A stretch of 64,000 nucleotides of DNA from Falciphora oryzae (taxonomy: Eukaryota; Ascomycota; Sordariomycetes; Magnaporthales; Magnaporthaceae), in contig JNVV01000022.1 in assembly GCA_000733355.1 (NCBI GenBank), positions 515,384 to 579,383 on the forward strand. The letters are read 5' to 3'. The position numbers and the translations under genes are program-made. Positions 47,301-60,145 of this stretch are shown in pieces. How positions within the stretch are numbered: the first letter of the stretch is position 1; every line of letters begins with the position of its first letter. Below the pieces are notes generated by a model. The model ran no database searches, was not told where the DNA came from, and was given only the letters and a program-made list of their open reading frames with translations.

Positions 47301-50191
47301 CGAAGAAGATGGCGATCAAGCAGCTGAACCAGATGATGATGTTGATGGCCAGCTTCTCCCTCCACGCCATGCGCACATCCTTGCGAGGCATCTTGCCCAG
47401 CCACTTGATCAGGAACTCGGGTACCCAGAACGTGAGCATGTACGTCACGAAGACCCAGCGCTTGCGGCTGGGGCTGTCCTTGTACTCCTCAACCTCGACC
47501 AGAGACTTTTCGTTGCCGCGCTCCGCCATCTGCTCACGCGTGTCCAGGTTCTTGAACATGTCGCCGCCGCCAAAGGCCGAGACTCCGGCGTCGGACCGCG
47601 CGTCGATGTCGTTGCTGCCAAAATATCCCGACTTGGCCTTGTCACTGTTGAAGGGCGAGCCGCCCACGGCGAGTAGCCGCTCCTTGGATGCCCCAAAGGG
47701 CAGCTCCCCGTGCGGTGTGCCGTCGGTGGACTCACCCGTCATGCCAAAGCGGGCCGATACTGATGTCGCGTCGCTGAGCTGAGCGATCTCCATCCAGCAG
47801 CGCTCGCTAAGGAAGACTCCTGTGGATCCGATCTGGATCTCATTGATAGGCCAGCGCTTTTCGTCGACGACCAACTCGACTTTCTCACGCTCGCTGCCGA
47901 CAAGCATGGTGTCGGCGTCTGCGAGACCAAGGAACTCGCCGAAGGGCAAAAACACACTGAAGTCGGCGGACCGGAGCCGCTGGCTGATTTCGGCTATGCC
48001 GAACGTCTGCATCTGTGTCCGCACGCACTTGCTGTCAAACTGGTTCGCGATGCGCCGATCGTTGGGCTTGAGACAGAAGACAAAGTATGCGTTGGTGTTG
48101 GGCGCCGTGAATGCCTTGGTCACATTCTCGAGCGACGCGAGGAACTGACCCGTGGCGCCCTGCTCAGTTTGCTTGCTACTGGTGGCTCTCCGGGAGTCGC
48201 CAGCCTCGCTGGCGATGTCATCCATGGAGGGTTGCACGCGGGAAACGGACTCCTGACGGTTGCGCAGGGTCCTTGCGGTGCCTGGCCTGACCTTTCGGGA
48301 CATGACGCTGGGCGCGCGCATCGGCTTGGAGCTGACCGAAGCCTGCATGACTGTGGTCCTCTCCTGGGGGTGCACAACTGTCTGCAGGGCCTCCTGGCCG
48401 AACAAGCGGGCAACAAAGTCGCTCTTGGACGAGTTGATCAGGTTGAGAAGATCGCCCGAGATGACCTCGCCGTTCTCCTCGACCAGACCCTTGACAGGGT
48501 ACTCCACTTCACCCGCAAAGTGTCTGACGGTGAACGAGGCAGCCGTGTTCTCGGACAGGAAGTTACTTCCGGGAAGCTTGGCCGTCGAGGAGCTGACAAC
48601 GATGGCTGGGTTCTTGCCCTCGAAGCGCTTCCGCAGGCTCTCGAGCAGCTGGATATCGGTGCGGTGGCGCCTGGTCTGGTCGTCAAGGATGCTAAGAAGA
48701 CCATTGCCGGGCTTGAGCAGGCCCTTGACGGCGTCTGAGTTGTCAAAATAGCTGGTCGGGGGGACGCTGACCTCCTCGGTTTCGAGCAGATCCGCCTTGC
48801 GGTCGAAAAAGTTCTGGAGAGTGATGTTGTACATAGACTCGGCCGCGGCGTTGTTCAGCAGAAGATCCAGCGCAGAGTTTGTCGAACTCTGCTGGGAAAA
48901 GCCGGGGAAGTCAATGATGGAGACGGTGTTGGCGATCGACTCTTCCGGTGCGCAGATCTTTTGGTTGATGGCTTCCACCACATAGGCAACCAGGAGCGAG
49001 TAGAGGGTCCGCGCCAGCTCATTGGCGTTGTTGCGGGCGCCCGCCGGGTCCAGCATCACGGTAACCCTCTCCTTGTGGATGATCTTGGTCTTGTAGCCCA
49101 AAGTGGTCTGCAGGTCACTGGCGCTCACACCCAGGAAGGCAGCAACAATTGTAAGAACATCCTTGTTCTTGGCAACCGTAGACACCTGGGCGCCCTCGTG
49201 CGAGAAACCTCCGCTCTCATCACCGGCCACTGTCGTGTTGGATGACGTCTCGAACTCCAGCTGGCCGATGTGGAGAATGCTGGCAAGAACCTGGCAGATC
49301 TCAGCGATCTCGCTGCGGGGAAACTCAAGTTTGCGAAGAGCTGTCTTGAACAGCTGGAATCCCTCGGCATCGTTGATGCCGACCTTGAGCTGGGTCGGAT
49401 GGCCGAGGTACCTCCACCGCCTGGCCGCTGCGCCGTTGGGCTGGTCGAAGCCAAGATGGGCCTTTTCGGCCTCGCTAGTACCAGCAAGGATGTAGTAAAG
49501 GATATGGAAGTTGCGCTCGCCAGTCGGCACATCCGTTATCCTGCTTCGCTCCAGGCGGTGGTCCAGTAGTTTACCACCGATGAGCAGCGGGCTCGTTGAG
49601 GATGCTGTGTCGTACTGCAGCTCGTAGAACAGACCAGCCTTGGAGGCCGTGGGGGTCGTCGCCGTTTTGGTGGTGGTCAGAGTATCGAACACGTATGCGG
49701 CGAGCGAAACCTTGGTGGACAAAGGTGTCGACGACTTGTTCAAGAGAGCCGTCAGGAGGTGAGACCGAATAGTCGTCTTTCCTGAACCAGATTCACCACT
49801 GTGGGGATCACGGAGGTCAGTATGCTTGGTATTGAAAGACGACCTGCTGACCACGGGTCATAGATCTCAGGAGCGGGACTTACAGAAAAAGGATGGCCTG
49901 GTTTTCGGACCGGTGGCCCAGACGCAGGAACGCCCGGTCGGCCATGTCTTCGGCCTCGCCATGGGCACTGCCTGCCTTTCCGCCATCGGGACCTTTGGAA
50001 GAGGAGCTGTAAGTGTTGATGGAGATGAAGGCATGCGAGGAGAGGCGGGCGGTCGGGAGGCTGATGTGGAAGCGGCTTGCAAGATGCCCGGTGAGGTGCG
50101 TATCTGACTGAAGATGGGCGGGCAGGGACGGCAGGGACGGCTGGGTATGGGCCCCTCCGTTGCCGCCAACGGGAGGGAGGTTGAGCGTCAT
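44368..50191 (-). CDS. csmA: Class V chitin synthase with myosin motor-like domain
   Basis: Processive UDP-GlcNAc transferase that makes cell-wall chitin at hyphal tips and septa. Three exons (50191-49884, 49798-44481, 44399-44368) close in phase to give 1885 residues, normal for the class. Order: myosin-like domain at about 1-790 with P-loop GESGSGKT at 104-111 and switch II DFPGF at about 399-403; paired membrane helices; a cytochrome b5-like segment ([20 protein letters not shown]); the glycosyltransferase domain with CDGMI, DADT and QRRRW near 1553; more helices; and a C-terminal DEK_C-like domain. The first intron splits just before the P-loop and the last yields [10 protein letters not shown]. 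The motor supports actin-linked delivery to sites of polarised growth. It is head to head with the class VII enzyme, an arrangement known from Aspergillus and Fusarium. Confidence 0.97.
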
Positions 50192-51832
50192 GGTGAGGGC
50201 TAGCAGCCGCCAATCGGCGCTGCGAGAATGCCTCGAAAGCGCGAATAGGGGCCTACGCCGGCCTTATTCCTTCTGTTTCCCTTTGTGTGCCAGTCGTCGT
50301 GCTCGAGGGTCGTGGTGAACGCGTTGTTGGGGGTGTGATTTGGGTGTTCGGTTTCGGCGTCGAGAACGCGGTGTCAGAACCTCGGTGTTTGGCACCAAGA
50401 CTGATATGGCGACGGGCAGAAGACAGGCGTCTGCTCTGGGTTGCAAGGCAGAGGCAGACAGCCAGATGGAAGCAGGTCTCGGTCCGGGTGCCTGCGTTTG
50501 AGAGCAGCAGCTCGGTGAAAAATCCCGGGTGTTGTGCTCCGTGGGACGCGAACAGATTCCGAACCCCTATTTCGATTGTGCTTGACCTCGCTTCTTCTCC
50601 ATGCCCCAGCAGGCGGCTCCTGGGAAATTGATCCCCGTAAAACGAGCGTGAGAAAACAACAGCAGAGAAAAACGAATGTCTGCCTCGAAGGCTGCAAGTT
50701 GCGGGAAGAACGGGAGTCCAGGAGGAAGGACAAAAACAGAGCCTCACGATGAAGCTGAACTCCTGGTTACTCCAATGACTTGTCCAACGGTCTTTCTTCC
50801 TTGCTGGCGACGCCTTCGTTGCGATGAAATCAGTCAATCGTTGCAACGGCGAGTTTATTTTTGTACGGAGGGCGATACGAGCCGGGCGCGCACATTTGAG
50901 TCCTGGGGACCCTTGGGCTGGTGGCACTGGTGCGGGCCTGAGCAGGGTAGGGGGTGGCTCCAAGGACGCAATGTGTACATGTACCCTGACACCAGCGCGG
51001 TCCAGTGGCACTTCCGGCGTTCGCAACCAGGGCCAACTGAGGATGGGCAGGCGCCGGGCAGGCTCGACCGTCGCGGGCTCCAGACCAAAACGGAGTGTGG
51101 GACCCTCTTGCCCTGTCTGACGGCTGTTCTGGGTGGAGGCCACGCAAACGACATTTCATGTTGACACTGTCCAAACCACTCGCTTTTTTCTTTCTTGGGG
51201 TTCGTTTTCTTCCTTTTTCCTTCGTTGGGCGGATCTAATGCACCAGTGCAAAATTCTTGGACCTTCTGCCTGCCTGCTTGCTTGCATTGCCTCATGGAAA
51301 CACGATGCAAAGTCCCCGGCCGCTTTCGCCTGCAGCACTGCACAGCATGGCACGGCCCAGAATTCTTGTAAAAGGGATGACTTCCGTGATGCGAGTCAAG
51401 GCCTGCCCACCTCCCCCTTTTCCCAGCGCCCTTCTGTCTGCTTCCACACCCATGACATAATACGGAATATGCGCCCTGAGAGTCCTTCCTGTCTCTGGCA
51501 CCCCACGCTCGCGATGCTGTCGGGTTAAGGTCAAGTCGACGACGCATCGCGAGCGGTGAACAAAGTCATGAGCCGAGAAGGTTCACGTTGGCACCGGCCG
51601 CTCCCGCCGGGCCGGTTTGTACCTTGGCCTCGGGTTTGGCATGGAAACTCAACTCAGTTGCACGCAATCACAAGAAAACCAAAGCCCTAAGCCACCCCGT
51701 TTTCTCACAGCAGGTGTGGAGAGGCGCCGAAGTTTGCATTGACAACAACAACCAAGACCCCATTTCGAGCACTAGCGTCGTCGAGGCCGCGCCTGACTGA
51801 TGCATCAGTCCAGCAGTGGCAGACGAAAAAAG

Positions 51833-51847
51833 AAAAAAAAAAAAAAA
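51833..51847 (+). repeat. Poly(A) tract, 15 bases
   Basis: A run in the shared chitin synthase upstream region, about 1.6 kb from the class V start. Confidence 0.85.
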
Positions 51848-52724
51848 CCTGACCAAAAGACCACCATCTGCACCTGCATGCAACTCCGCAGTCCCCCAGG
51901 ATCACCAGGATCTCGCGTCGTGGGAATCCAGACGCACTGTGTGTTGGGCCGCTGGCGTGGTGGCATCCAGGGATGGTAGTGTTGCTATGTACTCCACGGC
52001 GTGCTTCGGGCAGCCCCGTCACTCTCGAAAGGATCGATCCCGTTCTGGAAAACAAGGTCCAACATCCAACTAATCTGGCGATCCACCGCGTGCAAACAAC
52101 AAAAATTGGCGCCATCGACTAGGCATTCTTGTCACGCCCACGATGCCTAGCATCTAGGTTCAGGCTATGTGCGTACTTACCCAGTTGCTAAGGCGGGCAT
52201 GTACTTGATGAAACAGCGAAAGGCACGGCTCTCGCCCAGTCTGTAAGGATCTGCTCTATTAGGAGTCCCATAGTGTTGGTGCGTGTTACGGCAGTTTCCC
52301 ACCTTCCTCCATCAATGGCACGTTGCCTCGTTGCTTGAATATCTTCATCTTCATTGGGCACTGGGCTCTCGGCACACTAGTGCTACGCATGCCACCGATC
52401 CGTCGTCGGTGCTCCGGACCACACTCGTCACAAGTACTGGCAGATGTCTGCAGCTGAAAGAGTGAAAAGGACACCGCTGGCGGCTCACTCGGTCAGGCGA
52501 GCAGGCAAGGGATGATGAGAGGCTGGGTTCTGGCGCCGTTTGTCCACTATCAGCTGCCTTCCCCCACTATTGATTCGATGTGGATGGAGAGCCTCGTCCG
52601 AAAGCGGATCTGTCGTGGCTGAGTTCGGGGAAGAAATAGGGGCTGATCCGGCCTGGATAGGCCTGAGCCGTGGCTTCTGGCTCCATTGAGTTCGGCCAAT
52701 GGTTTCTTCATCCCTCCCAGGAAG

Positions 52725-52738
52725 AAAAAAAAAAAAAA
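52725..52738 (+). repeat. Poly(A) tract, 14 bases
   Basis: A second A run in the shared chitin synthase upstream region, about 1.2 kb from the class VII start. Confidence 0.85.
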
Positions 52739-53919
52739 CAGACCTTTTGCGATGGTTTTGTTGTTTTTCTTATTGTTTCGGGTTGAAAGCCGCCCACTAC
52801 CGGGCAAAAAAGCAAAATGCATCGACGCCACCGTTTGAAGCGGCCAGTCCGGCGAGATTCCTGATTCCTGCATGCTGGAGTGGCCACCTGCACGGAGGGA
52901 TATTTTACGAAGCCTGGCCCAGTTCTGCATCGCACCGAGCAGGATGCTGCGCATCGGGCGTTCAAAGCTTGATTGTTCCCTTGGTATTTTCCAACACTGC
53001 CTTGGGGCTCTTCGTATGCAAAAATAGCAGTCTGGACTGGCCACCGGCGTGAGCACGAGAGACTGTGGGACTGTAAGTGAGAATTCTCGTATTCCCAGCT
53101 CACGCAGCGCTGGAGGAGGGCAAGGGGGGCAGCGCGGTCAACATTCGCACGGAGCAATTTCGTGTGCCACGGCCGCTATTCCACAGTGAATGACTTGGCT
53201 GTGCCTGGAAAGGGAAAGTTGGCTGATCGCCAATCGGCTCTTGAGAGCCCCCTTGCCACATCCCACTTTTGTCGCGAGATGCGTCTAGCGTGTCCTGCGT
53301 TTCTGGTCCCTGTCGCCCGCCGGAGCTCTTCATGCCCACACGCCCCCCCTGAGAGGCCGTCAGGGGCCTTCCGCAATGCTCGTGCACGAGCAGTCTGATG
53401 TCGGGCGTGTGCTGTTGCTGTCCTGCGGAATCTAATTGATCTGAACGATTTCCTGGTCCGCCAACGGTGTTCCGCATTCTTTTGCTGGAGTGCCGTGTCT
53501 CATCACCAATCCGTCTCCATTCGTTTTGGCGGCTCGGTGGCGGTTCTTGTCGGTCGTTTTTCCAATACTTAGCTGTTTGCTTGTTGAACCGTCGTTGTTG
53601 TCGACATCTCTGGCTTCAGCGCCAAGGGACTGTCTCCCTCGTCACACGCGTGGTCTCCCAGCGAACCGAATCCTGTTGTGGCTCTGCCTTGCATACTTGT
53701 TTCTGCTGCAGGCGTGCCAACAACGGCAACATCACGACTCCCCCCGACACTCGTTCTACGCCCTTCGTCCGCTCGCTATATACTCCTAATATTTACCCCT
53801 AGCCATCCGACGCCGCGTTGCTTGTTCTGGCCGAACGAGAAGACGTGGCCTGAAAGCCCCCAACGGGCCGTGGTCGTTCTGTGCTTGAGAGCCTCGCCTC
53901 ATCTCAGAGCGCTGCGACA

Positions 53920-56900
53920 ATGGCAAACCACCAGGCCCGCATGTCCATGTACTCGGTCGCCTCGGAGGGCCTTGGTGGCCCCCGAGGCGCCGGGCAGTCG
54001 GCCCAAGTATCGACGACGACACTGCTGAACGCCGTCCACAACATCTACCTATCCTCCCAGCCGTACCAGCTGGATGCCGGCACAAGCCTTGTCGTCAACA
54101 CCTGGCTTACGGCCACCCAGGTCGGGCCTGATGGGCGGACAGGAGGCACCATCGACTCGGCTCTGGCCGCCCGGGCCTGGGAACATGCGCGTCGCCGTGC
54201 CGAGGACGGATGCATCATCTTGGGGTATGCTCCCCGCGTCGCCCTGCGTCTTGCTAAGTTATTCGTAAGGGCGTAATGCTAACTCGAGGTCCAGGTCCCT
54301 ACACCAGTCGACCCCTTCAGTGCTCGCCCCGTTTCTTTCCTCCCTGCCCATGAACATTCCTTCCTCGCTCTTCAAAGCTCTCGATGCCATCAACCCCTTC
54401 ATCCACTCCGTGGCTCCCTTCAACCCCTCGGCCCCGCGTCACTCGGCCCTCGGCGTAACTTTGACGCTTAACCTTGCCGGCAACTTGACGGCTGCGACTC
54501 TGGCGCTATCCCGGGCGGGAATAGACACCACCAAGGGCCTGCTCAACATTCCATCTGAAGCTGGATACAGGGCTTTCGACGTCTTTTACCATCTGCTCTC
54601 GTCCGCCTCCACCCCCGCAGAGAGAGAGTTTCTTAGCCTGAAGAGCGCCTCCAACTACAAACTCCTCGCAAGGTCGGGCACGTACGACCCGCCTTCCTAC
54701 CTCCCCACCGCAGATGATGGCGCGGCCGCCGACGACTTGCGCTCAGCTCTCAAAGAGATCGGCATCAAAGGGTCTGCCCATCGTGACTTCATCTCGATGC
54801 TCGCTGGTCTTCTGAAACTCGGCAATACTTTGGACTACGACATCGACGAGGAGATACTGGATGAGATATGCGAGGATGCGAGCGGGCTGCTTGGCCTCGA
54901 GCCCGAGGTTCTGTCCAAGCAATGCACCACCGAGGACCGGCAGACTTTGATCGGCGGCCTGTACGAGGCCCTGGTCGACTGGGTTATTGCCAAGGCGAAC
55001 CAAGCCATCAAGGCCCAGTTGGCTCGGATCCGGGACGGCGACGAGTCGAGCGACGGTGGCCGCGGTGCCAGAACCCCCAACACTACAGAGGACAATGGCG
55101 ATACCGTCTGCATCACGGTGGTTGAGATCCCAGACCCCGCCGTTGGCAAGGCCGTCTGCATGCGCGGCATCTTCGATGACAGCCAAGGAATCAACTCCGA
55201 GATGAAGCAGGATGGAGTGGAAGTGGCTTCTGCCGGCCCTTCCGTCGTGCGGGAGATGCAGAACGCCGTCACCGATGCCGAACCCGAGCTTGGAATCATG
55301 ACCGGTCCTGCCGGCAGGGAGAGGCAGCACTTGCTGCAGAAGCGTGAGGACGTTCTGGAGAAGGTTGGGTTTGTCGCTGACGATGACGGCTTCCTCAAGA
55401 AGCTGCTCTTCCCTGTCCCCGGTCAAGGCATCAACCTCGGCAGGGAGGGTCGCATGGACCTTGCCGCTGTCCTGAGCAGCAGTCGCGCGTGGTACCATCT
55501 CTCCATCCATCCCACCGATGAGTCTCCTGCTAGCCTCGCTGCCCTGCCTTCCATCAACTCGGCCTGGTCTGCTGGTACTGTCTCGCGGCAGCTCCGGGCC
55601 TGGAGGCTTCCCGAGTGGGCCAACCGACGCAACAAGAGCCTGGACTTCACTGCCGACTTTGACCTGGACGAGTTTGTGCAGCGCTACCAGATCCTTGGTT
55701 GCAAGGACGGTCGTGATGGGATCGAGAGTTGGGTGCTTGAGCGCGGATGGAGCAATGGGGAAGTCGTGGTTGGAAGTGAGCGCATCTGGATGAGGGAGCA
55801 CGCCTGGTGGGAGGCTGAGAGCATGCTCGACATGAAGCCCATGGGCGACAACATGCCTCTCGGTGCTGCCGGCATGATGGGCATGGACACGGGATATTCT
55901 GCCGCTGGCAGCGGCTACTTCCCCCCGCAGGTCGATGTGGCCTCCAACGGCAGCCGGGACCAGCTGCTCAACCACCAGAGGAACCAGAGCCAGGCCACCC
56001 TGACCCGCGGGCCCAACGCTGCCCCCTCCATTGCGCCGTCGGGCATGCGCAACGTGAGCGCCGGCGACTATGGTCTTGGCCACAAGGGCGACAACTTCCG
56101 CGACGCCGTCGAGTTCAATGGCGAAGGAGAGTTTGTTAACTCTCTCGACCCCGAGTTTGCCAGCGGCAAGAAGATCGAGGAGGAGAGGACCAGCGCCAAG
56201 CGAAGGGTGTGGGTCGCTGTTGTCTGGGCGCTGACTTTCTGGATTCCCTCGCCGCTCCTTCGCTACGTCGGCCGCATGAAGCGCCCTGACGTGCGCATGG
56301 CCTGGCGTGAGAAGCTGGTTCTCTGCTTCTTCATTCTGCTCATCAACGGCCTCATCATCTTCTGGATCATCTTCTTCGGCCGTATCCTGTGTCCCAACTT
56401 CGACAAAGTCTGGAGCCAGACCGAGGTCGCAACACACCAAGGCGGAGACGATTTCTGGGTTAGCAACCGCGGCAAGGTCTACGACATTTCCAAGTTCTAT
56501 AAGATCCCGCACGGCTACACTGGCCGCGAGACCACCCAGGACCAGATGCAACCCTTCGCTGGACTCAACATGGACGCCTACATCCAGCCCCTTCTTTTCA
56601 AGGCTTGCCCTGGCATCGTAACTGACGAGAACCTCGCTCTCTTCCCCAACGATACCAAGACTGAGCACGCCGAGGGCATCCACATCTCTGGCAAGCGGTC
56701 GCCTTACACTGGAGCCAAGATCCAGGATCCCGATTGGTACGGCAGCGTGTTCCTGCCTCGTATGAAGGAGTATTACAAGGGCGAGCTCGTTTGGGAAGTG
56801 GACAAGATCAAGGATGAAGGACAGAACACTGGTCGCCAATGGGTCGTCTACGACAACAATGTCTACGACCTGAGCGACTATTTCGGCACCCTCAAGACGA

Positions 56901-59475
56901 GCAGCAATAGCCCGCAGTACCAATTCCTGGACAGCAGCATGATTGAGGTCGTCCGTCGCAACCCTGGCACCGACGTCACGGACCAGTGGAAGGGCCTGTT
57001 CAAGAACGCCGCCGCAAACAACCGGACTCACTCTATCGTGCTGCAGAACAACATGGTCTGCCTCGATTCCTACTTCAGGATCGGCACCACTGATTTCCGG
57101 AAGTCGGCTCGTTGCACGACCAACAACTGGCTCCTTCTCGCTTACGCTATTCTCATGGGCGCTATCGTCGTGCTCAAGTTTGTCTCGGCACTGCAGTTTG
57201 GATCGAAGCGCCGCCCGTCCCCTCAGGATAAGTTTGTCATCTGCCAGGTTCCGGCTTATACCGAAGGCGAGGATTCGCTGCGCAAGGCCCTTGATTCCCT
57301 GACGGCCCTTGAATACGACAACAAGCGCAAGCTGATCTGCGTCATCTGCGATGGAGTTCTCGTCGGTGCCGGAAACGACCGTCCTACGCCCAAGATTGTC
57401 CTGGACATTCTCGGTGTCGACCCCAAGGTTGACCCGCCCGCCCTGCCATTCAAGTCCGTCGGAACGACCAGCGAGCAGCTCAACTACGGCAAGGTGTACT
57501 CTGGTCTCTACGAGTACGAGGGCAACGTCGTGCCATACATCGTGGTCGTCAAGGTCGGCAAGGAGTCGGAGCAGAGCAAGGCTAAGCCTGGTAACCGAGG
57601 CAAGCGTGATTCGCAGATTCTGCTGATGAGCTTCCTGAACCGCGTCCACCACCGCTCCCCCATGAACCCGCTCGAGCTCGAAATGTTCCACCAGATCAAC
57701 AACATTATCGGCGTTGATCCCGAGCTGTACGAGTATCTCTTGATGATCGACGCTGATACCTGTGTCCGCGAGGATTCGCTGAACCGACTGGTTGCCTCGT
57801 GCGCGAACGATGCCAAGATTGCCGGTATCTGTGGAGAGACCAGTCTGCAAAACGAGGAGAAGTCGTGGTGGACGATGATTCAAGTTTACGAGTACTTCAT
57901 TTCTCACCACATGGCAAAGGCTTTCGAGTCGCTGTTTGGCAGTGTCACCTGTTTGCCCGGCTGGTAAGTCGAACCGACCCTTTTCGCTCGCATTGATTCC
58001 AGGCTGTAGCACCATACAATCGGTGCCCTATGTTATGGCCTTGGAAACTGACTTGACCTTCGCAATATAGCTTCACCATGTACCGCCTGAGGACCTCGGA
58101 CCGCGGAAAGCCCCTGATCATTTCGGACGCCGTCATCCGCGACTACAGTGACTGCAACGTCGACACCCTGCACAAGAAGAACCTGCTGTCGCTCGGAGAG
58201 GATCGTTATCTCACCACGCTCATGACCAAGCACTTCCCCTACATGTCGTACAAGTTCAACCCCAATGCATACTGCCAGACCGCGGCCCCCGAGTCCTGGA
58301 GCGTTCTGTTGTCTCAGCGTCGACGATGGATCAACTCCACCATCCACAACCTGGTCGAGCTGATGGCACTCAAGGAGATGTGCGGCTTCTGCTGCTTCAG
58401 CATGCGTTTCGTCGTGTTCGTCGATTTGTTCGGAACCATCATCCTCCCCTCGACCACCGTCTACCTCGCCTATCTCATCTACACGGCCGCCACCGGAATC
58501 ACACCTTTCCCGCTTATCGCCATCATTATTCTGGCAGCCGTTTACGGATTGCAGGCGCTGATCTTCATCCTCAAGAGGCAATGGCAGCACATCGGCTGGA
58601 TGATTATCTATATCCTTGCCTTCCCGATTTACTCCTTCGTGCTCCCCATATACTCTTTCTGGAACCAGGACAACTTCTCCTGGGGTAACACTCGTATCGT
58701 CGTTGGTGAGACGGGCAAAAAGACGCTTGTTGCCGTCGATGGCGAGTCTTTCGACCCCCGCTCCATTCCCCTGCAGCGCTGGGACGACTACGCTCTGCAG
58801 AACAACCTGCCCGGCCGCCGCGGTGGTGGCCCCAACGAGAAGCCCCAGGACCACGTCTTCGACGACGCCTACGAGATGGACGACATGAAATCGGTGTACT
58901 CCTCGGTCCGCCAGGGCTCCATCCTCACTGGCCTCCAGAACCGTGGCACCGCCTACATGCCGCCGAACTCGCCTGCCGCCTTCCACAACCGCTCCAACAC
59001 CATGGGTACCTCGCCCCTGGCCGGGTACTCTGACCACCCCGGTCCCGCGATCGGCCACCGACAATCCATGGCCAGCATGGGCGGCCTCACGCACTCGCCG
59101 TACCAGGACTACCCGACCCCCGGCACCAACCACGGGCGCATGACGAGCATGAGCAACCTCCGCAACATGAACAGCGCGTCGCCGGTGCCGCGGGCGGGCA
59201 CCGCCATGAGCGGATACATCGGCGGGGCCAGGACGCCGCTGGGCGGCGAGAGGAGCCAGAGTGCGCTCGGCTTCGACTTCCAGCGCGGTGCCGCCGGCCC
59301 CGACGACGGCATGATCGTCGACGCCATCCGCGCCGTCCTCGGCGAGGTCGACCTCGACACCGTCACCAAGAAGCAGGTGCGCGCCCTGGTGGAGCAGAGG
59401 CTGCAGACGGAGCTTGTGGGCGAGAGGAGAACGTTCCTGGACCGCCACATCGACAATGAGCTTGCGAACATGTAA
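53920..59475 (+). CDS. csmB: Class VII chitin synthase with degenerate myosin-like domain
   Basis: Chitin synthase acting in hyphal wall integrity, partner in arrangement to the class V gene. Three exons (53920-54224, 54295-57963, 58071-59475) close in phase to give 1792 residues. The N-terminal myosin-like region (about 1-600) lacks P-loop and switch motifs; where class V has GESGSGKT this protein reads [13 protein letters not shown]. This matches class VII (CsmB/ChsVb). Then follow membrane helices ([17 protein letters not shown]), a cytochrome b5-like segment ([19 protein letters not shown]), the transferase domain with [19 protein letters not shown] and QRRRW near 1406, C-terminal helices, a long Ser/Pro/Gly-rich region and a DEK_C-like end ([24 protein letters not shown]). 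The second intron splits the Cys of LPGCFTMYR. The ATG at 53920 gives the expected [12 protein letters not shown] start. Confidence 0.97.
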
Positions 59476-60145
59476 TTCTTGTTTCAACCCCCGGCAAACT
59501 TCCTCTCCATCTTTTACTACATCGTTTCGATTTATCTGGAAAAAAATACTGTCACATACTCCCAGCCTGTCTGTCTTTTTTTTGGACTATTATTGGAAAA
59601 TCTTGCTTGTATAAGTCGATCCTTTCTGCCCTTCAAGTCATTCCTGTGCTCATGGCTTGTGCTTGGTCTCGGGTAAGAATAATTTGAGGGTGTCTTTGAT
59701 ACCTTTCTCATCTATATAGGCCATTACCAGCCAGCTAACCTAATAATCGCGGTCATGTGTCACGAAGCACGCACGCTTTTTCCTCTTTTCTTTTCCTAGG
59801 TTGTTTTCTTGATTTATCAAAACTGCACCGGGCTTTAGCCTCCACCCAAATCAAAAAATCATAGATCGTTCGCTCTCAACTAGGGAACTTTGATCCCTTT
59901 CGTAGCTCGTTCGGGCAGTATGCAACTGCTCCGTTGCATTTGCCCTCCACGAACTCGTCTCAAACCTCCTCTTTGCTCCCGTAGTTGCCATGGCGTCTCA
60001 TTGCCTACTCAGGCGCCTGCCAGATCACCCAAGAGAGAACCTAGTCCACGACGCTAATAATCACAGTAAACAAAACCCAAATCCCGTCCATAAACTCTCT
60101 GTGCTGATCCATGCGTCGTATAGCATTTCATTCCCCAGGACCTCA
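59476..60145. other. Convergent intergenic region
   Basis: It lies between the class VII chitin synthase and kinase stops and is T-rich downstream of 59475, as expected for 3' UTR and poly(A) signals. No gene is visible. Confidence 0.55.

Larger units (their letters stand above)
50192..53919. promoter_or_regulatory. 3.7 kb shared upstream region of two chitin synthase genes
   Basis: The only sequence between the divergent class V and class VII starts, so both promoters and leaders lie here. It carries A runs at 51833-51847 and 52725-52738. Open frames such as 50253-51143 (-) show no domain and are likely leader sequence. Its length is unusual for a fungal promoter and suggests long leaders or complex regulation. 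Confidence 0.6.

Noticed and set aside
50253..51143. Possible 296-residue gene between the chitin synthases
   Set aside because: No recognisable domain; it lies in what should be the class V leader and promoter.
54743..58015. Open frame of 1090 codons antisense to the class VII chitin synthase
   Set aside because: It mirrors the strong codon bias of the real gene, has no recognisable domain, and runs across the conserved transferase region and an intron.
58033..59487. Open frame of 484 codons antisense to the end of the class VII gene
   Set aside because: Composition-driven shadow with no domain; the sense strand is plainly coding.
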